Source of the DNA: Turnera subulata
Taxonomy: Eukaryota; Streptophyta; Magnoliopsida; Malpighiales; Passifloraceae
Length of the DNA stretch: 64,000 bases
Assembly (NCBI GenBank): GCA_028386065.3
Contig: JAKUCV010002753.1
Span: forward strand, 108,465-172,464
Direction of reading: 5' to 3'
Shown piece after piece: positions 60,432 to 64,000 of this stretch (its first letter is position 1; every line of letters begins with the position of its first letter). Position numbers and translations under genes: made by a program. The notes under the pieces were generated by a model. It was not told where the DNA came from. It searched no databases and saw nothing but the letters and a program-made list of their open reading frames with translations.

Positions 60432-63400
60432 TCAGAAACCAACATATTGTGTATAGTGAGCATATGCTTCTGATTGCTTGGCGATGGGGGCCCGCGTCAC
60501 ATGATCCGGAAGATCGAAAGCATTCACTAGCTCGCCTGCTATATTCCTCACTTGGAAGCACAGATATTCTGTGAGCTTGTGGATTGCCTGCAAAGGAGAA
60601 AGTAAGTAGCATGAATCAAACTCATCTCCAATGTCTTCAAAGGCGTGTCCGTGAATTAAGTCCAATATTATATAAAATAAAACTTTGATCATAAGAATCG
60701 ATTTCTTGGGTGTGGGGGGCTTATTACACAGGATTGCTGGTAACTACACTAGCTAATGAAGGGCGAGACTGGGACTTCCAGCAATTCAAATACAGAAATC
60801 ATGCCAACATATATGTGGGACAAAATATCCTCATTTATTATTTATTATATAAATAGTCTAACTTCTCACATAATGAATCCAGGCAATTCAATACCTTGGC
60901 TTTGTTTGGCGCAACATAGTCAACGTTTCTGTAAGTTCCGATGTCATTCCATATTCGATCCAGGGCATAGAGATCACACACCAGCTTCAAAGCAGCTCGA
61001 GAGCTCGGATCAGGACAGCTGGCACATAAATCAGATATATCATAAACTAATTAACTGGAAAACAGAATGGCAACGGGGTTATTGTTAAACAAGGAAGTAC
61101 TTGTTCACAGCATCGATGAACTTTGCGAGGATGACGGACTCAATATGGGACTCTGCAAGGGTGAGAAGGTGATTCAAGCATCGATTCCAAGCACCAAAGC
61201 TTCCAAGAGTTCTCGAATGCTTGCGAAGTCGGATGGCAACACTTTGAAGAAGTCGAGATGTTCGGTACTGTTACACAGAATCTTACAAGTTAACAAGGTA
61301 CAAGTTGAGGAAACATATATTAGCATGATTTTGGTAGGAACCAGGCCAGTACTCACTCTGAAGGCATCCAACTGAAATTTTGGGTCTCGCAAGTGGTCTT
61401 CACCTTCCCATCGTGCAGTTACAGGATTTGGCTGAGAAAGATATGCGTTCATTGATTCTCTCAAATAGTTCCATGTAACTGCGAGAGTCCCACCTTCAAA
61501 CTTCTCCTTGTATTGCTTCAAGAGATCAGCAGCCACCTGCACCAGAAGTAAAGCTTCCACATAGCTTCAAGCAGACGTCTCAGGTAATTGAGACTAAGAT
61601 AAACTTCCACATCCAATTACTATGCATGTCAATGGGAAGATTTGACTCACCCCTCAAATGACTTGTGGCGTATTAAACCAGAAAAATAATAATTGCTTAA
61701 GCAAGTTTTTGTAAATTGCTGTTTTAATTTAGGTCAGTGCTCGATCTAGAAAATCAAAGTGTATAGAATGTAAACAAGATTCTAAATATCTCGGAATTAA
61801 ATTAAATTTAACGGATGTATCTTAGAGATTTCACAGATTAGGATTAAAACAGGAAGCATATATATTATCTACACCAAGACCCATCTTAGGAACAGTACTC
61901 AGTGGACAAAGCAGGCCATTAGAATGTGATAGCCTCAATAGTGGAACACTTTTGATGGCTAAAAAACTGTAATGGTTTCAGCCACATGGAAATATGAAGC
62001 CTTACCTAGAGTCAGGGCGGCTCCAGGTTTATCAAGCTAACAACTGAGTAGTTTTCAAGGTTGGAACAGAATGGCAGTTAGGCCCTCGAGTCAAAATTCC
62101 ATCTAATACACATTTGCGATTCTTAACTTTTGAAATTATGTTTTATTCAATGCAATTTAGGTGTCTGCAACATTAAATCTTGAACCGGAATATGCAAAGT
62201 CAAGTTTGTACCAACCTGTTGCAGAAGAACTGTGTTATCCCCTTCAAATGTCTGAAAAATGTCATGATCATTCCTCAAGGAGCCAAATCGATTGACAGCA
62301 GCATACCCATGGCCTCCACAAGCTTCCCTGCAGACACTTAACGACTTTGCAGTGTATGATGTGACATAAGACTTGAGGCCCGCTGAAAGTGCATGGACAT
62401 CTCCAACTAATTGTTCATCATGAGTCTTTTTCATCTCAGAATATTTTTCCACCAAATGCAAGGTGGCAAAATCAAATGCATATGTTGAAGCCAGCATTGG
62501 CATGAGCTTGTGCTGCTGAGACTGATAGTCAAGAATACTAACTTCAGGCTGCTTGGGTGGGCCGAACTGCTGGCGCAGTAAGGAATATCTGATTGCAATT
62601 GTGCCAGCAATCTTAAGAACTCCAACAGAAGAATATGCAAGGCCAACCCGTCCTCCAACAAGTTCTCCTAGAGTAGCAGCAAATCGTTTGTTAATGGTTG
62701 GAAGGCCACTTGTGTACTTTCCATCCCGAGATACGTCACCAAATCGATTAAGAAGATTATCCCGTGGAATTCTTACATTACTAAATCTCAATGCTCCATT
62801 ATCTACCCCGTTTAGGCCAACCTTGTGGCCGCAATCATGTATTTCAATTCCTGGGAGTGTCTGGTGGGTCTTCAAATCCCTTATTGGAACAATAAAGGCA
62901 TGAACACCCATATCAGAAATCCCTTTTGCATCATGTGTAGGCAACATAAGCCTCGCAAAAACAGTGGCAAACTTTCCATGAACTGCAGCATTACCAATCC
63001 ACCATTTGATGGCCCCATCATTGGGAGTGTTGATGATGAATTCATCAGTGACTGGGTCAAATGTTGCAAGCGTCTGGAGACCCTGAACATTTGAGCCTTG
63101 TGAACAGGAAAAATAGACAGTTATTGCAGACGTTTATATCATACATACACAATCCCAATATAAGCATTCTTTTCTTGGGTCGAAATCCCAATATAAGCAT
63201 TAATATCATATATACACAATCAAAATATAAATATCTTATTCCAAGAGAAGAACAGAAAACAGCCCTGGGGAGTATGTCAAGAAACTAACTTGTGCAAACA
63301 CCTGAAAAGACACGGAAAGACAGTGAAAGTGACAGAAGAAGAATAAAAACAACTGATGATCATAATGAGCCAAAATCCAGTGCTAGAAGCGATCAAGTCA

Positions 63401-63953
63401 ATATTGTACAAAAATCTAGGGTATGTATTAACCGCCTAAAAATAAAAGTTGTGAGATGTTCAAAAAGAAGAAGAAAAAAAAAAAAGAGTCAAAAAGTTGT
63501 TTTGTTCTCTTTTATTGAAATAGTCTCCACATTTTGGTGTTCCCTAGACGCAAACCCTATACCAGTCCTTGTTTCCAGCATTATCTAGGAGGGTAAGTAC
63601 CTATCCCCTCAAGATAAATGTATCAGTTGTGACCCACAGGCACAAGCAAGCATGTACATGTTAATAAACTAACAGTCAGTCACACAAGAGGCGGTGAAAA
63701 CTAATACTTTAATAAAGTGCCACTAACTAACCACACATATTGAAGAAGGGTAATAACCAATGTGGATGGAACAGTAATACACATTTGATTTTAGTATTCT
63801 TTAAAACAAAAGAGGAGAAACAGAGAAGAATTTTTACCATGATGAAGCTCTGTCATGGCAAAACAACCAGGGTATTCCAAATTGTCAATCCCATCAAAAT
63901 ACTTATCCCTGTGTTTCTTAGTTCCTAAGTTGATTACAGATCCTCCCCAAAGG
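60432..63953 (-). CDS. ACX2: Peroxisomal acyl-CoA oxidase, ACX2 type, partial (5' end outside the window)
   Basis: Exons in transcript order: 63953-63838, 63096-62216, 61536-61357, 61267-61101, 61018-60895, 60587-60432. All have GT-AG borders and consistent phases; the next exon upstream lies beyond 64000. The enzyme oxidises long-chain acyl-CoA to trans-2-enoyl-CoA and makes hydrogen peroxide, the first step of peroxisomal beta-oxidation. Recognisable parts are [25 protein letters not shown] (substrate and FAD region), KWWIGNAA, the segment ACGGHGYA, and the catalytic FEGDN motif followed by TVLLQQ. The C-terminus ends QYVGF without an SKL signal. ACX2-type enzymes use an N-terminal PTS2, which would be in the missing part. 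The match to the ACX2 branch, as opposed to ACX1/3/4, rests on the C-terminal and central motifs. Confidence 0.9.
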
Positions 63954-64000
63954 CTGCAGGGGTCAAGAGCAAACAATGGAATAAGTTTAGGCGGCAATTC
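63954..64000 (-). other. Intron of the acyl-CoA oxidase gene at the window edge
   Basis: The minus strand reads a pyrimidine-containing tract ending CCCCTGCAG directly before the exon at 63953. This marks it as the 3' end of an intron. Confidence 0.8.

Overview
The window is nuclear DNA of a flowering plant, probably a eudicot. It has AT-rich intergenic DNA, GT-AG introns, four plant-type protein genes, and a large block of nested transposons that takes up about half of the sequence. The species cannot be named from what is visible. Two assembly gaps (runs of N) lie inside LTR sequence.

Layout. Positions 1-6100 hold a partial LTR, two small hAT-like elements with perfect or near-perfect 8-bp target duplications, and a 2.25-kb element whose ends are inverted arrays of a 183-bp unit. 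An ARM/TPR-repeat protein gene lies on the minus strand at 6677-11025. Its last coding exon is only 47 nt and sits 1.8 kb beyond the main exons. A SINE with a 15-bp target duplication follows at 11749-11882. From 12167 to 23785 an old terminal-inverted-repeat transposon (8-bp duplication TTAACTTC) contains a 6.9-kb non-autonomous LTR retrotransposon (12557-19461, duplication ATCCA) and a solo LTR (20173-23025, duplication TTTAC). From 24475 to 44293 there is a tandem array LTR-internal-LTR-internal-LTR. A second, longer LTR is nested at the same position in its middle and right LTRs, which is the signature of unequal recombination between LTRs after the nested insertion. A 5'-truncated LINE and retroelement debris fill 44356 to about 48240.

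The most unusual content is in the internal regions of the LTR elements. All three copies lack gag and pol. Each carries two open reading frames on the strand opposite to LTR transcription, and each frame has its own TATA box. ORF-A (125 codons) has a basic nuclear-localisation-like cluster and a helical C-terminal half. ORF-B (227 codons in its longest readable form) joins an unrecognised N-terminal part to the beginning of a LINE-like endonuclease fold. ORF-A is open in one copy and broken by stops in two; ORF-B carries a disabling change in all three.

The right third is gene-rich. It contains a ten-exon type I inositol polyphosphate 5-phosphatase (49446-52790, plus, 554 aa), a five-exon DUF630/DUF632 protein of the nitrate-regulatory-gene-2 type (54115-58586, plus, 742 aa), and the 3' part of an ACX2-type peroxisomal acyl-CoA oxidase (60432-63953, minus, continuing off the right edge). 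The gene models were built by hand from splice sites and family motifs. The total coding length is an exact multiple of three in the three complete genes, which supports the exon boundaries. The four genes show no obvious shared pathway; they are ordinary independent plant loci.
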